DNA of 64,000 nucleotides from Streptomyces sp. NBC_01224 (GTDB lineage Bacteria > Actinomycetota > Actinomycetes > Streptomycetales > Streptomycetaceae), in assembly GCF_036002945.1 (NCBI RefSeq), contig NZ_CP108529.1:744001-808000 (forward strand). Reading direction: 5' to 3'. This document shows positions 50,834 through 58,834 of the stretch, one piece after another (position 1 is the stretch's first letter; each line of letters opens with the position of its first letter). A program made the position numbers and the translations under genes. The notes beneath the pieces were generated by a model. The model was given only the letters and a program-made list of their open reading frames with translations, did no database searches and was not told the DNA's origin.

Positions 50834-51894
50834 CGTCGCATCAGGCCGGATCCCGTACCGCCTCGCCCAGGGGGTTCCTGACGATCGGCAGGACGGTGGC
50901 GTTGCCGTTCCGGCGGGTGTCCGTGCTGACGGCACTCGTGCTGTTCGTGCTGCTCGTGGTGGCCGCCGTCGCCACGCTGTCGCTCGGGCGGCTGGGCATT
51001 CCGCTCACGGATCTCACCGGGGCGGTGACGGGCGGGGCCGAGGGCAGACACGCGTTCGTCCTGGAACGCCTGCGCGGCCCGCGTCTGGTGGTCGCCATGG
51101 GCACCGGCGGAGCCCTCGGTCTTTCCGGGGCACTGTTCCAGTCAGTCACCCGCAATCCGCTCGGCAGCCCGGATGTGATCGGGCTGGCGTCCGGCGCGGG
51201 CGCCGGCGCCGCGATCAGCGCGCTGATGTTCCCGGACACCGTGCCGGTGGCCCTCGGGGCACTGCTCGGTGCCGTCCTCGCCATGGTGCTGGTGTATGTG
51301 TCGACCGGCACCGGGTTCCGTAACCCCGCACGGCTCGTCATCGCCGGGATCGGCGTCGCCGCGATCGGCACGGCGGTCACCCAGTACGTCGTCTACGCCA
51401 TGGAGCGGGACCGGGCCGCCGTCCTCACCGCCTACGTCAACGGCAGCCTGTCGGCGCGGTCCTGGGACGACGCCACCACGATCTGGCTGGTGCTGCTGAT
51501 CGTGGCCCCGCTCACCGCCCTGATCGCACGCCGGCTGGACATCGGGGAGATGGGCGACGACATCGCGGGCGCACTCGGGTCCGAGCCCCGCAGCACGAAG
51601 ACGATCGCCATCGTGCTGGCGATCGTGCTCTCGGCGGGCGCCGTCAGTGTCGCCGGGCCCATCGCGTTCATCTCGCTGACGGCCCCGCAGATCGCCAAGC
51701 GGATCACCCGGGTCTCCGGCCCGCACTTGTTGCTGTCGGCGCTGACGGGCGCACTGCTGCTGGTGATCGCGGATCTCTGCGCCCAGCAACTGCCGCTGTT
51801 CGAGAACCTGCCCGTCGGTATCTACACGATGGCCATCGGGGGGGTGTACCTCGGCTGGCTGCTGGTACGGGAGTGGCGCCGGGGAGTGCTGTGA
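50830..51894 (+). CDS. Siderophore ABC transporter permease 2 (FecCD family)
   Basis: A 354-residue permease. ERLRGPRLVVAMGTGGALGLSGALFQSVTRNPLGSPDVIGLASGA (in parts) and GPIAFISLTAPQIAKRITR are FecCD hallmarks; ~9 membrane segments. N-terminus extended by ~25 hydrophilic residues compared with permease 1. The operon ends here without the FecE-like ATPase usually found next, so a shared ATPase is likely. Confidence 0.92.
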   Translation: MTSHQAGSRTASPRGFLTIGRTVALPFRRVSVLTALVLFVLLVVAAVATLSLGRLGIPLTDLTGAVTGGAEGRHAFVLERLRGPRLVVAMGTGGALGLSGALFQSVTRNPLGSPDVIGLASGAGAGAAISALMFPDTVPVALGALLGAVLAMVLVYVSTGTGFRNPARLVIAGIGVAAIGTAVTQYVVYAMERDRAAVLTAYVNGSLSARSWDDATTIWLVLLIVAPLTALIARRLDIGEMGDDIAGALGSEPRSTKTIAIVLAIVLSAGAVSVAGPIAFISLTAPQIAKRITRVSGPHLLLSALTGALLLVIADLCAQQLPLFENLPVGIYTMAIGGVYLGWLLVREWRRGVL

Positions 51895-52108
51895 GGCCCT
51901 TCGAGGGCTGTCACTCGCCGCTGGAGTAGGCATGCGGCGCAACGGACACGCCCTCACGGACGGCCCGTTCGCCGTCCTCTCCGGCCGCCGGATCCGGGTC
52001 ACCCGGTCGTGACGAGGCCGACGCCGCGTCCGGGGTCGATCCGTACGCCGGGCATCCTGCCACCGTGACCGGACCCGGCCTCCCCCGACGCACCCCGCGG
52101 CTTCTCTT

Positions 52109-52166
52109 GAACACGTTCAAGAGAAGCCGTAGAGTCAACACCGAGCACACTTGAACACGTTCAAGT
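52109..52166. promoter_or_regulatory. Two palindromic operators with core TTGAACACGTTCAA
   Basis: Site 1 has 13-base arms GCTTCTCTTGAAC / GTTCAAGAGAAGC around AC (about 52111-52138); site 2 has 8-base arms ACTTGAAC / GTTCAAGT around AC (about 52149-52166). Both share the core TTGAACACGTTCAA and lie just before the YndJ-like gene. This is the shape of a TetR-type operator; no TetR gene is in the window near it. Confidence 0.7.
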
Positions 52167-52178
52167 CGGGGGGTGGCC

Positions 52179-53033
52179 ATGTCGGTACTGGTCGGTCTGA
52201 TCGTCATGCTGGGCATGCTGGTGGTGGTTCCGGCGGGGCTCCGGCTGACCGGTGCACCCGAACTGGACCGGGTGCGCCGTCTGTGGCCGCTCTTCGCCGT
52301 GCCAGGCGCCGTCGCACTCTGGCTGCCGCGCGGCGGGCCCGCCGCCATCCTGGCGGCCTGCTACGCGCTCGGTGCCGTACTCCTCGCCATGCACGCCCCG
52401 CCACGGCTGCTCCGAAACCTCGCAGCGCCCGAAACCTCCGCCGTGGCGCCCGCCGAGATCGCCCTGCTCACCGCCCTGGTCACCCCTTCGATCGCCGCCA
52501 TCGCGCTGGTCGCCGAACGCTCGGGGCACACATTCCTCGGCTTCGGGCTCGGCATCCTGGCACTGACCGTGCCGCACTTCCACTTCGCCGGATTCGCCGC
52601 CGCGCTGGTCTCGGGGCTCGTCTGCCGGACCGCCGACAGCGCCGCAGGAAGGTTCGCTGCGCTGAGCGTTCCGCTGGGCACCCTGCTCGTCCTGATCGGA
52701 TATTTCATCGGGGACCGGGCCGAGCTGGCCGGGGCAGTCGTTCTGACAGCGGGCATGTGGACCGTCGCCCTGCTCACCTGGCGATCGATCCGCGGCGGGC
52801 AACGGGACCGGATCACCCGGCTGCTGCTCGCCACCTCGTCCGCCGTGCTCGTGGTCACCATGGTGCTCGCGCTGAGCTGGGCACTGGGCGAGGCCACCGG
52901 GCTCCCTCACCCCACGCTGACGTGGATGGCCGCCACCCACGGTCTCGGCAACGCACTCGGCTTCGCACTCTGCTCCGTGCTTGCCTGGCGCAGGCTCCGG
53001 AACCACACCGTTCACGAGGACAGGACCACATGA
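52179..53033 (+). CDS. YndJ-like multi-spanning membrane protein
   Basis: A 284-residue protein with 9 or so membrane segments (VLVGLIVMLGMLVVVPAGL onward) and the segment TVPHFHFAGFAAALVSGL, which is typical of YndJ-family proteins; the H-F-H and the later THGLGNALGF motif are family features. ATG 52179 is preceded by GGGGGG; a GTG two codons earlier is possible. Coupled by ATGA to the DUF1990 gene. Function unknown in any organism I know of. Controlled probably by the two palindromes upstream. Confidence 0.75.
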   Translation: MSVLVGLIVMLGMLVVVPAGLRLTGAPELDRVRRLWPLFAVPGAVALWLPRGGPAAILAACYALGAVLLAMHAPPRLLRNLAAPETSAVAPAEIALLTALVTPSIAAIALVAERSGHTFLGFGLGILALTVPHFHFAGFAAALVSGLVCRTADSAAGRFAALSVPLGTLLVLIGYFIGDRAELAGAVVLTAGMWTVALLTWRSIRGGQRDRITRLLLATSSAVLVVTMVLALSWALGEATGLPHPTLTWMAATHGLGNALGFALCSVLAWRRLRNHTVHEDRTT

Positions 53034-53560
53034 GCACCTTCACCTACACCTACCCCGAGGTCGGAGCCACTCGCCTCGGCCCGCTCCCCGACGGCTACAA
53101 CCACCTCCACCACCGGACCCGGGTCGGGCGCGGCCGCGCCGACTTCGAGACAGCGGGCGCGGCGGTCACCGAATGGCGCATGCATCGCAGCAGCGGAGCC
53201 GGGGTCCGCGCGTCGGCGGCCCGCGCCGAGGCCGGGGTCTCAGTTCGGGTGTCGCTGGGCATCGGCCCGTTCCGGTTCACCGCACCCTGCCGGGTCGTCT
53301 GGGCCGCGTACGAGAAGGACCGCATCGGATTCGCCTACGGGACGCTGGTCCGGCACCCCGAGTGCGGCGAGGAGTCATTCGTGGTGGAGCTCGCGGACGA
53401 CGGGGCGGTGTGGTTCGCCGTCATGGCGTTCAGCCGCCCGGCCGCCTGGCACACCCGGCTCGCGGGGCCCGTCGTACCGGTGATTCAGCGGTGGTATGCC
53501 CGCCGGCTCGGCAGCACGCTGCGCCGGATCGTCACCGAAGGCCGGCGCGCGCGGGTCTGA
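53030..53560 (+). CDS. DUF1990 family protein
   Basis: A 176-residue soluble protein. TYPEVGATRLGPLPDGYNHLHHRTRVGRG at the start (in parts) and RIGFAYGTLVRHPECGEESFVVE and PVIQRWYARRLGSTLRRI at the end are DUF1990 features, a SRPBCC/START-like fold that may bind a lipid or hydrophobic ligand. ATGA overlap with the YndJ gene shows joint translation; the two families are commonly paired. Function unknown. Confidence 0.85.
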   Translation: MSTFTYTYPEVGATRLGPLPDGYNHLHHRTRVGRGRADFETAGAAVTEWRMHRSSGAGVRASAARAEAGVSVRVSLGIGPFRFTAPCRVVWAAYEKDRIGFAYGTLVRHPECGEESFVVELADDGAVWFAVMAFSRPAAWHTRLAGPVVPVIQRWYARRLGSTLRRIVTEGRRARV

Positions 53561-53596
53561 AGGCCGAGCCGCGTCACGGGACCGATACTGGAAACA

Positions 53597-55033
53597 ATGG
53601 AGTGGTTCACCGCAGACGGGTACTGGCTCAGCCGGCTGATCTTCCAGCGGGCTCTGGCCGGCATCTATCTGGTCGCGTTTCTCACCGCCGCGCTCCAGTT
53701 CCGGGCGCTGATCGGCGAGCGCGGCATGCTGCCCGTACCGGATTTCCTGCGGCGTACGGACTGGCGCAGCACGCCCGGCCTCTTCCGGCTCCACTACTCC
53801 GACCGCTTCTTCGCTCTCGTCTGCTGGACCGGCTGCGCGCTCGCCGTCGCACTGATCGCGGGCCTGGACGCGTATGTTCCGCTCTGGGCCGCGATGGTTC
53901 TCTGGGCACTGCCGTGGGCGCTCTATCTGTCGATCGTCCAGGTCGGCCAGACCTGGTACGGCTTCGGCTGGGAGTCCCTGCTGCTGGAGACCGGCTTCCT
54001 CGCCGTCTTTCTCGGCAACGCGGACACGGCGCCGCCCGTGCTGGTGCTGTGGCTGCTGCGCTGGGTGCTGTTCCGGGTGGAGTTCGGCGCCGGGCTGATC
54101 AAGATCCGCGGCGACGAGTGCTGGCGCAACCTGACGTGTCTGTACTTCCACCACGAGACCCAGCCGATGCCGGGCCCGCTGAGCTGGTTCTTCCACCGGC
54201 TGCCGAGGCCTGTCCACCGGGCCGAGGTGGCGGCCAACCATGTCACTCAACTCCTGGTGCCGGTACTCCTCTTCACTCCGCAGCCGGTGGCGAGTGCGGC
54301 CGCGGGGCTGATGATCGTCACCCAGCTGTGGCTGGTCGTCTCGGGGAACTTCGCCTGGCTGAACTGGGTGACGATCACTCTCGCCCTGTCCGCCGTCGAC
54401 TGGTCCCTGTTCACCGAACCGCCCGCGCAGTCCGCGCCGCCGCTCTGGTACGAGACCGTCGTCATCGCGGTCACCGCGCTGGTCGTGTTCCTCAGCTACC
54501 GCCCGGCGCGCAATCTGGTCTCCCGCCGCCAGGTGATGAACCGCTCCTTCGACCCACTGCATCTGGTCAATACCTACGGCGCGTTCGGCAGCATCAGCCG
54601 GGTCCGGCTGGAGGTGGTGGTCGAGGGCACCGACGAGCAGGAACTCCACGACGGAACGGTCTGGCAGGAGTACGGCTTCCGCGGCAAGCCGGGCGATCCG
54701 CGCCGCCTGCCCCGCCAGTTCGCCCCGTACCATCTGCGGCTCGACTGGCTGATGTGGTTCGCTGCGCTCTCCCCCGCGTACGCGGGCCCCTGGTTCGGCC
54801 AGTTCGTGGAGCGGCTGCTGGAGAACGACCGGGACACGCTGCGGCTGCTGCGTCACAACCCGTTCCCTCAGGCCCCGCCCACGCATGTCCGCGCCAGGCT
54901 GTACCACTACCGGTACACGACCTGGCGCGAACTGCGGGCCACGGGACGCTGGTGGCACCGCACCTATGTGCGGGACTTCATGCCCCCCGTCTCGCTCGGT
55001 CCCTCCTGGCTCAGCCCGACCAGGCGATCTTGA
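53597..55033 (+). CDS. Lipase maturation factor family membrane protein
   Basis: A 478-residue protein similar to LMF1/2. Eight or so membrane segments from residue 12; conserved blocks YGFGWESLLLETGFLAVFLG, GAGLIKIRGDECWRNLTCLYFHHETQPMPGPLSWF (in parts) and the soluble C-terminal half with EYGFRGKPGDPRRLPRQFAPYHLRLDW (in parts) and FQFVERLLENDRDTLRLL-like FVERLLENDRDTLRLLRHNPF. In animals LMF1 helps lipases fold; the bacterial role is unknown. 36 bp after the DUF1990 gene, so it may be third in the operon. Confidence 0.85.
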   Translation: MEWFTADGYWLSRLIFQRALAGIYLVAFLTAALQFRALIGERGMLPVPDFLRRTDWRSTPGLFRLHYSDRFFALVCWTGCALAVALIAGLDAYVPLWAAMVLWALPWALYLSIVQVGQTWYGFGWESLLLETGFLAVFLGNADTAPPVLVLWLLRWVLFRVEFGAGLIKIRGDECWRNLTCLYFHHETQPMPGPLSWFFHRLPRPVHRAEVAANHVTQLLVPVLLFTPQPVASAAAGLMIVTQLWLVVSGNFAWLNWVTITLALSAVDWSLFTEPPAQSAPPLWYETVVIAVTALVVFLSYRPARNLVSRRQVMNRSFDPLHLVNTYGAFGSISRVRLEVVVEGTDEQELHDGTVWQEYGFRGKPGDPRRLPRQFAPYHLRLDWLMWFAALSPAYAGPWFGQFVERLLENDRDTLRLLRHNPFPQAPPTHVRARLYHYRYTTWRELRATGRWWHRTYVRDFMPPVSLGPSWLSPTRRS

Positions 55034-55203
55034 ACACCCAGGCGTGCTTCCCGGCCCTGCGGGCCGCCGCCGGTACGTCGATCACCAGCGAGCCTGACGT
55101 CGGCCCGTCGCCTGGGCATCGCAGCGGCTATCTGCTGCTCAGCGTCGGCGCGGGGGTCGGGCTCTCGTTCGCCGGGGCCGCTGTGGCGGACGCGGTCCGC
55201 TGA
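55030..55203 (+). pseudogene. Short remnant ending like a ketoacyl synthase III C-terminus
   Basis: A 57-codon frame that could start at TTG 55030, overlapping the previous stop. Its end (GHRSGYLLLSVGAGVGLSFAGAAVADAV) recalls the C-terminal strand of FabH-like enzymes. Without a normal start or length it is probably a leftover gene end; the likeness is weak. Confidence 0.25.
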
Positions 55204-55229
55204 CCGGCGGATGCCCCGGAGCGGCCGAA

Positions 55230-55263
55230 CTCCGGCCCACCCCTCGCGGGGTTCGGGCCGGAG
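55230..55263. terminator. Terminator between LMF region and 57-aa gene
   Basis: Arms CTCCGGCCC / GGGCCGGAG with an inner ACCCC / GGGGT stem, in the gap between convergent genes. Confidence 0.7.
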
Positions 55264-55287
55264 CTCGGATGTGCAGGTACGAAGCGG

Positions 55288-55461
55288 TCAGTCGACGCTG
55301 GGCAGGATGTGCGGCTCGGCAAGGTCGTCCTCGTAGCCGGCCAGCCGGATCGGCGCGGACCTGGCCCAGACCTCGATGTTCTGGAGCTTCTCGGTCTTGC
55401 GGGTCCGCTCTCCGTGCCGTTCGGCCGGTCGCTTCTCGTTCGCCAGTTCTGGTGTCGTCAC
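55288..55461 (-). CDS. Small 57-residue protein of unknown function, possible peptide precursor
   Basis: A short gene with excellent signals: GAAGGAG, six bases, then GTG 55461, stop at 55288. The protein begins MTTPELANEKRPAERHGERT, continues with the charged stretch RKTEKLQNIEVWARSAPIRL and ends AGYEDDLAEPHILPSVD. It has no membrane segment. The charged helical N-terminal half and neutral, aromatic/Pro C-terminal half are like a leader-core layout, but no modifying enzyme gene is certain nearby; an atypical SDR is upstream. A strong hairpin sits just before the ribosome site. I do not recognise the family. Coding is supported by codon bias and the start signals. Confidence 0.7.
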   Translation of the reverse strand: MTTPELANEKRPAERHGERTRKTEKLQNIEVWARSAPIRLAGYEDDLAEPHILPSVD

Positions 55462-55487
55462 CGCGCACTCCTTCGTGTCGCGTAACC

Positions 55488-55510
55488 CCGGGGCGTCGCC
55501 GACGCCCCGG
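55488..55510 (-). promoter_or_regulatory. Leader hairpin of the 57-aa gene
   Basis: Perfect 10-base arms CCGGGGCGTC / GACGCCCCGG with loop GGC, ending about 13 bases before the GAAGGAG ribosome site. It could be an attenuator, a stability element or the end of an upstream transcript. Confidence 0.6.
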
Positions 55511-55746
55511 CCTCATACCCGGGAGTCGACCACCCGCGAGGGGCAGGGGCAAGAACAGTTCGGTCGCGGTGGCGCCGGGTACGGGGCGGGACGGCGACTT
55601 GGTTGACAAGCCTGTCCCAGGACGGTCGAAGAGGTTTCGTGGCTTCCTCGATGACGTCCGTTCGCATCAGAGTAACCAAATGAGCGCGTTCACGCTCGAT
55701 GGAATGTGTGCACTGGCTCACTTTCGGCCATCGAGTACGGAAAAGA

Positions 55747-55774
55747 CCCGGCCGGGAACGAGTCCCGGGCCGGG
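55747..55774 (-). terminator. Terminator after the SDR gene
   Basis: Arms TCCCGGGCCGGG / CCCGGCCGGGA (one bulge), loop of five, 37 bp beyond the SDR stop codon. Confidence 0.65.
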
Positions 55775-55810
55775 CCCACTGCTCCGCGCGAACACCGCGT
55801 GATCGATCGA

Positions 55811-57295
55811 CTACCAGTTGGCGGGCGCGTAGTCCTTGAGGAAGCAGCCGTACAGGTCCTCGCCCTCCTCGCCGCGCACGATCGGGTCGTAGACGCGGGC
55901 AGCGCCGTCGACCAGGTCGAGCGGGGCGTGGAAGCCCTCTTCGGCAAGGCGGATCTTGTCGGGGTGCGGGCGCTCGTCGGTGATCCAGCCGGTGTCGACG
56001 GCGGTCATCAGGATGCCGTCCCTCTCGAACATCTCCTGGGCGCTGGTGCGGGTGAGCATGTTCAGCGCGGCCTTGGCCATGTTGGTGTGCGGGTGGCCCG
56101 CGCCCTTGTAGCCACGGCTGAACACGCCCTCCATCGCCGAGACGTTGACCACATAGGCGCGCTTGGCGGCGGTCGCCGCCATCGCCGGACGGAGCCGGCT
56201 GATCAGGATGAAGGGCGCGGTGGAGTTGCAGAGCTGGACTTCCAGCAGCTCGATCGGTTCGACCTCTTCGACGGTCTGGATCCAGCTGTTGGTGTCGTGC
56301 AGGTCGGGTACGAGACCGCCCGCGTCGATCGCCGTTCCGGCGGCGATCCGCTCCAGGGAGGCAGACCCGGTGACCAGTGCGAGCTCGGTGACGTCCTGCG
56401 CGCTCAGGCCTTCCTTGCGGGCGGCCGGGAGGGCCGCGACACGGTCGACGGTGCCGCTGCCGAAGGTGCCGATGACCTCGGCGGCGGGCAGCTCGCCCGC
56501 CGGGAGCGGGGCGGACTCGGCGTTGACCAGTTCGCTGTACGCGTTCGCGGAACGGCGCACGGTCTGCGCCGCGTTGTTGATCAGAATGTCCAGCGGGCCC
56601 TCGGCCGCGACCGAGTCGGCGAGCGCGACGACCTGGGCGGGGTCGCGCAGATCGATGCCGACGATCTTCAGCCGGTGGATCCACTCGTCGCTGTCCGGCA
56701 TCGCCTTGAAACGGCGGATCGCGTCGTTGGGGAAACGGGTGGTGATGGTGGTGTGCGCACCGTCTCGCAGCAGTCGCAGCGCGATGTACATGCCGATCTT
56801 CGCGCGGCCGCCGGTCAGGAGCGCGCGCCGGCCGGTGAGGTCGGTCCGTGCGTCACGGCGCGAGCGGTTCTCCTTGGCGCACTGCTGGCAGAGCTGGTGG
56901 TAGAACGCGTCCACCTCGACGTACCTGGTCTTGCAGATGTAGCAGGACCGGGGCCGCTGGAGGACGCCCGCGATCTCGGCACGGGCCGAGGACGACGGCA
57001 GGACCCCCTGGGTCTCGTCGTCGATGCGGTCGGCCGAGCCGGTCGCGGTGGCCTCGGTGACGGCCTTGTCGTGCGCGGTCTTGGCGGCGCGGCGCTCCTG
57101 ACGACGGCGCTGCTTCACGGTCCGGTAGATCCCGGCCGTGGCGCGGCGCACGGCGATGGCGTCGGGGTGGTCGACGTCGATGTCGTCGAGTTCGTCGAGC
57201 ACGCTCAGGCAGACGGCCAGCCGCTCCGGGTCGATACCGGGACCGAACTCCTCAGTACCGGGAGCGAACCCCGGGCTGTCCTCTGTCACCGTCAT
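55811..57295 (-). CDS. Atypical SDR-fold protein with zinc ribbon, catalytic Tyr missing
   Basis: A 494-residue protein. Residues 1-120 are acidic then basic helical (DPERLAVCLSVLDELDD; KQRRRQERRAAKTAHDKA). A zinc ribbon follows (~128-155, CYICKTRY...LCQQCAKE). Then a Rossmann domain begins: GRRALLTGGRAKIGMYIALRLL near 165, and ILINNAAQTVRR near 243. An ~80-residue insertion comes next, and the domain resumes with AYVVNVSAMEGVFS. Where SDR enzymes have YxxxK, this one has TNMAK, so Tyr is replaced by Thr. Function unknown; perhaps a regulator or a nucleotide-sensing protein rather than an oxidoreductase. ATG 57295 with AGAGGAAC. Confidence 0.8.
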   Translation of the reverse strand: MTVTEDSPGFAPGTEEFGPGIDPERLAVCLSVLDELDDIDVDHPDAIAVRRATAGIYRTVKQRRRQERRAAKTAHDKAVTEATATGSADRIDDETQGVLPSSSARAEIAGVLQRPRSCYICKTRYVEVDAFYHQLCQQCAKENRSRRDARTDLTGRRALLTGGRAKIGMYIALRLLRDGAHTTITTRFPNDAIRRFKAMPDSDEWIHRLKIVGIDLRDPAQVVALADSVAAEGPLDILINNAAQTVRRSANAYSELVNAESAPLPAGELPAAEVIGTFGSGTVDRVAALPAARKEGLSAQDVTELALVTGSASLERIAAGTAIDAGGLVPDLHDTNSWIQTVEEVEPIELLEVQLCNSTAPFILISRLRPAMAATAAKRAYVVNVSAMEGVFSRGYKGAGHPHTNMAKAALNMLTRTSAQEMFERDGILMTAVDTGWITDERPHPDKIRLAEEGFHAPLDLVDGAARVYDPIVRGEEGEDLYGCFLKDYAPANW

Positions 57296-57553
57296 TGCCG
57301 TTCCTCTGTCGCTTGTCACTCGTGGCGCCGACCGCCATACATGGTCCTGCCGGGCCGAACGCCCCGATCAAGTCTGCCATGCACCGGATGCTGCTCCGTT
57401 CGCGTGACTTCAAGGGGTTCCCCGCGGTTCGCCGGCACGCGTGTGCATGGCTGCGCCCCTCCGCCCCGACGGCTCCTCCACGGATCGGTCACATATGCTT
57501 CCCTGCGAAACGGCCAGGGTTGAGCTGTGCCGTCCGTTACAAGGGGGTGGAGA

Positions 57554-58834
57554 GTGGCCGAACCCCCCGCGGGCGGCTCTCCTGCACGGCCTGTGCTCCC
57601 GGCCGCCATCCCCGTACAGAACGCACTTGTGCCGGTCGGCAACAGCCTCGGCAACGGTTCGGTGTGGGACGTCGATGCCGTGATCCTGCTGGTCGAGGAC
57701 GATGCCGGTGATGCGCTCCTCGTCGAGGAGATGCTCGCGGACAGCGAGCTGGACTCCGCGCTGACCTGGTGCCGGACGCTCGCGGAGACGCGCCGGTTCC
57801 TGGCCGGCTGCCGGACCCCGTGCTGCGTACTGCTCGATCTGCACCTGTCCGATGTGTACGGCGTGGACGCCGTCACCCAGATCGTCGAGTCGGCGCCCGA
57901 TGCGGCCATTGTGGTGCTGACCGGCAGGGCCGAGGCCGATACGGGCCTGTCGGCCGTGGCGACCGGCGCCCAGGACTATCTCGTCAAGGGGCGACTCCAT
58001 CCGGAGGCGCTGGGCCGCTCGGTCCGGTACGCCCTCCAGCGCAAGCAGGTCGAGCGGGCCGCCGCGGCGCTGCGTGCCAACCGGCTGATGGCGCAGGAGA
58101 ACGCCCGCCTCGAGCGCGGGCTGCTGCCCGTGCCCCTGCTGCGCGACGACTCCTTCGAAGCGGTGGCGCGATACGCACCGGGCCGGGCGCACGCCCTGCT
58201 CAGCGGTGACTTCTACGACGTGGTGCAGACGTCCGACGGCACGGTGCACGCGGTGATCGGCGATGTGTCGGGGCACGGGGCGGCGGAGGCGGCGCTGGGT
58301 GTCTGTCTGAGGGTGGCCTGGCGCACCGCGGTGCTGTGCGCCACCGGCCAGCTCGAACAGGTCCGGCTGCTGGAGGAGATCCTGGTCGCCGAACGCTCCG
58401 ACCCGCATGTCTTCGCCACCGTCACCTCACTGTCCTTCGCGCCGGACCGCCGTCGGGTGCGGGTGGTGCGGGCCGGCCACCCCGGGCTGTTGCTGCGCAG
58501 CGGTGCCCGGGTGAGCTGGGTCGAGCCCGAGCCCGGAATGGCCCTGGGGCTGCTCCCGGGTGCGGGACGGTGGAGCGTCTCGGAGCTGTCCCTGCCCGGG
58601 GACGGCCGGATCGTCCTCTTCACGGACGGCCTCTTCGAGGGGCGCACGGGGCCTGGCTCCCGGCTGGGCGAGGACGGACTGCTCGCCGTAGCCCGCAGGC
58701 ACGGGGCGCTGGCGGCCCGCGCCTTTGTGGACACCCTGGTCGACGAGGCCGCCGGAGCCGCGTCCCCGTACGGCGGTCTCGCCGACGACGTCGCCGTGCT
58801 CCATCTGGGCTGGGGACGGGGGGATCCGCGATGA
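57554..58834 (+). CDS. Response regulator with PP2C/SpoIIE phosphatase output
   Basis: A 426-residue protein. After ~40 variable residues a receiver domain runs to ~165 (LLVEDDAGDALLVEEML; phospho-acceptor Asp in CCVLLDLHLSD near residue 98; VVLTGRAE; DYLVKG). A short helical linker and a PP2C phosphatase follow (~195-426; SGDFYDVV, VIGDVSGHGAAEAAL, LFTDGLFEGRTG, DDVAVLHL). So phosphorylation would control dephosphorylation of an anti-anti-sigma factor, as in RsbU-like systems. GTG 57554 with AAGGGGGTGGAGA upstream. Coupled by ATGA to the kinase gene. Confidence 0.9.
   Translation: MAEPPAGGSPARPVLPAAIPVQNALVPVGNSLGNGSVWDVDAVILLVEDDAGDALLVEEMLADSELDSALTWCRTLAETRRFLAGCRTPCCVLLDLHLSDVYGVDAVTQIVESAPDAAIVVLTGRAEADTGLSAVATGAQDYLVKGRLHPEALGRSVRYALQRKQVERAAAALRANRLMAQENARLERGLLPVPLLRDDSFEAVARYAPGRAHALLSGDFYDVVQTSDGTVHAVIGDVSGHGAAEAALGVCLRVAWRTAVLCATGQLEQVRLLEEILVAERSDPHVFATVTSLSFAPDRRRVRVVRAGHPGLLLRSGARVSWVEPEPGMALGLLPGAGRWSVSELSLPGDGRIVLFTDGLFEGRTGPGSRLGEDGLLAVARRHGALAARAFVDTLVDEAAGAASPYGGLADDVAVLHLGWGRGDPR

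Larger units (their letters stand above)
55462..55810. other. Intergenic region between the SDR and the 57-aa gene
   Basis: A 349-bp gap without a convincing gene. It holds the leader hairpin (55488-55510) and the SDR terminator (55747-55774); the lower-GC part at 55650-55735 (CATCAGAGTAACCAAATGAG) is the likely promoter zone for the small gene. Confidence 0.5.

Noticed and set aside
51911..52065. Short minus-strand frames between the FecCD and YndJ genes
   Set aside because: No ribosome site or motif; an 18-codon frame starting MPGVRIDPGRGVGL was seen but is too short to support.
55462..55690. Minus-strand frame with MRTDVIEEATKPLRPSWDRL before the 57-aa gene
   Set aside because: No good ribosome site, and it runs over the leader hairpin; more likely untranslated leader.
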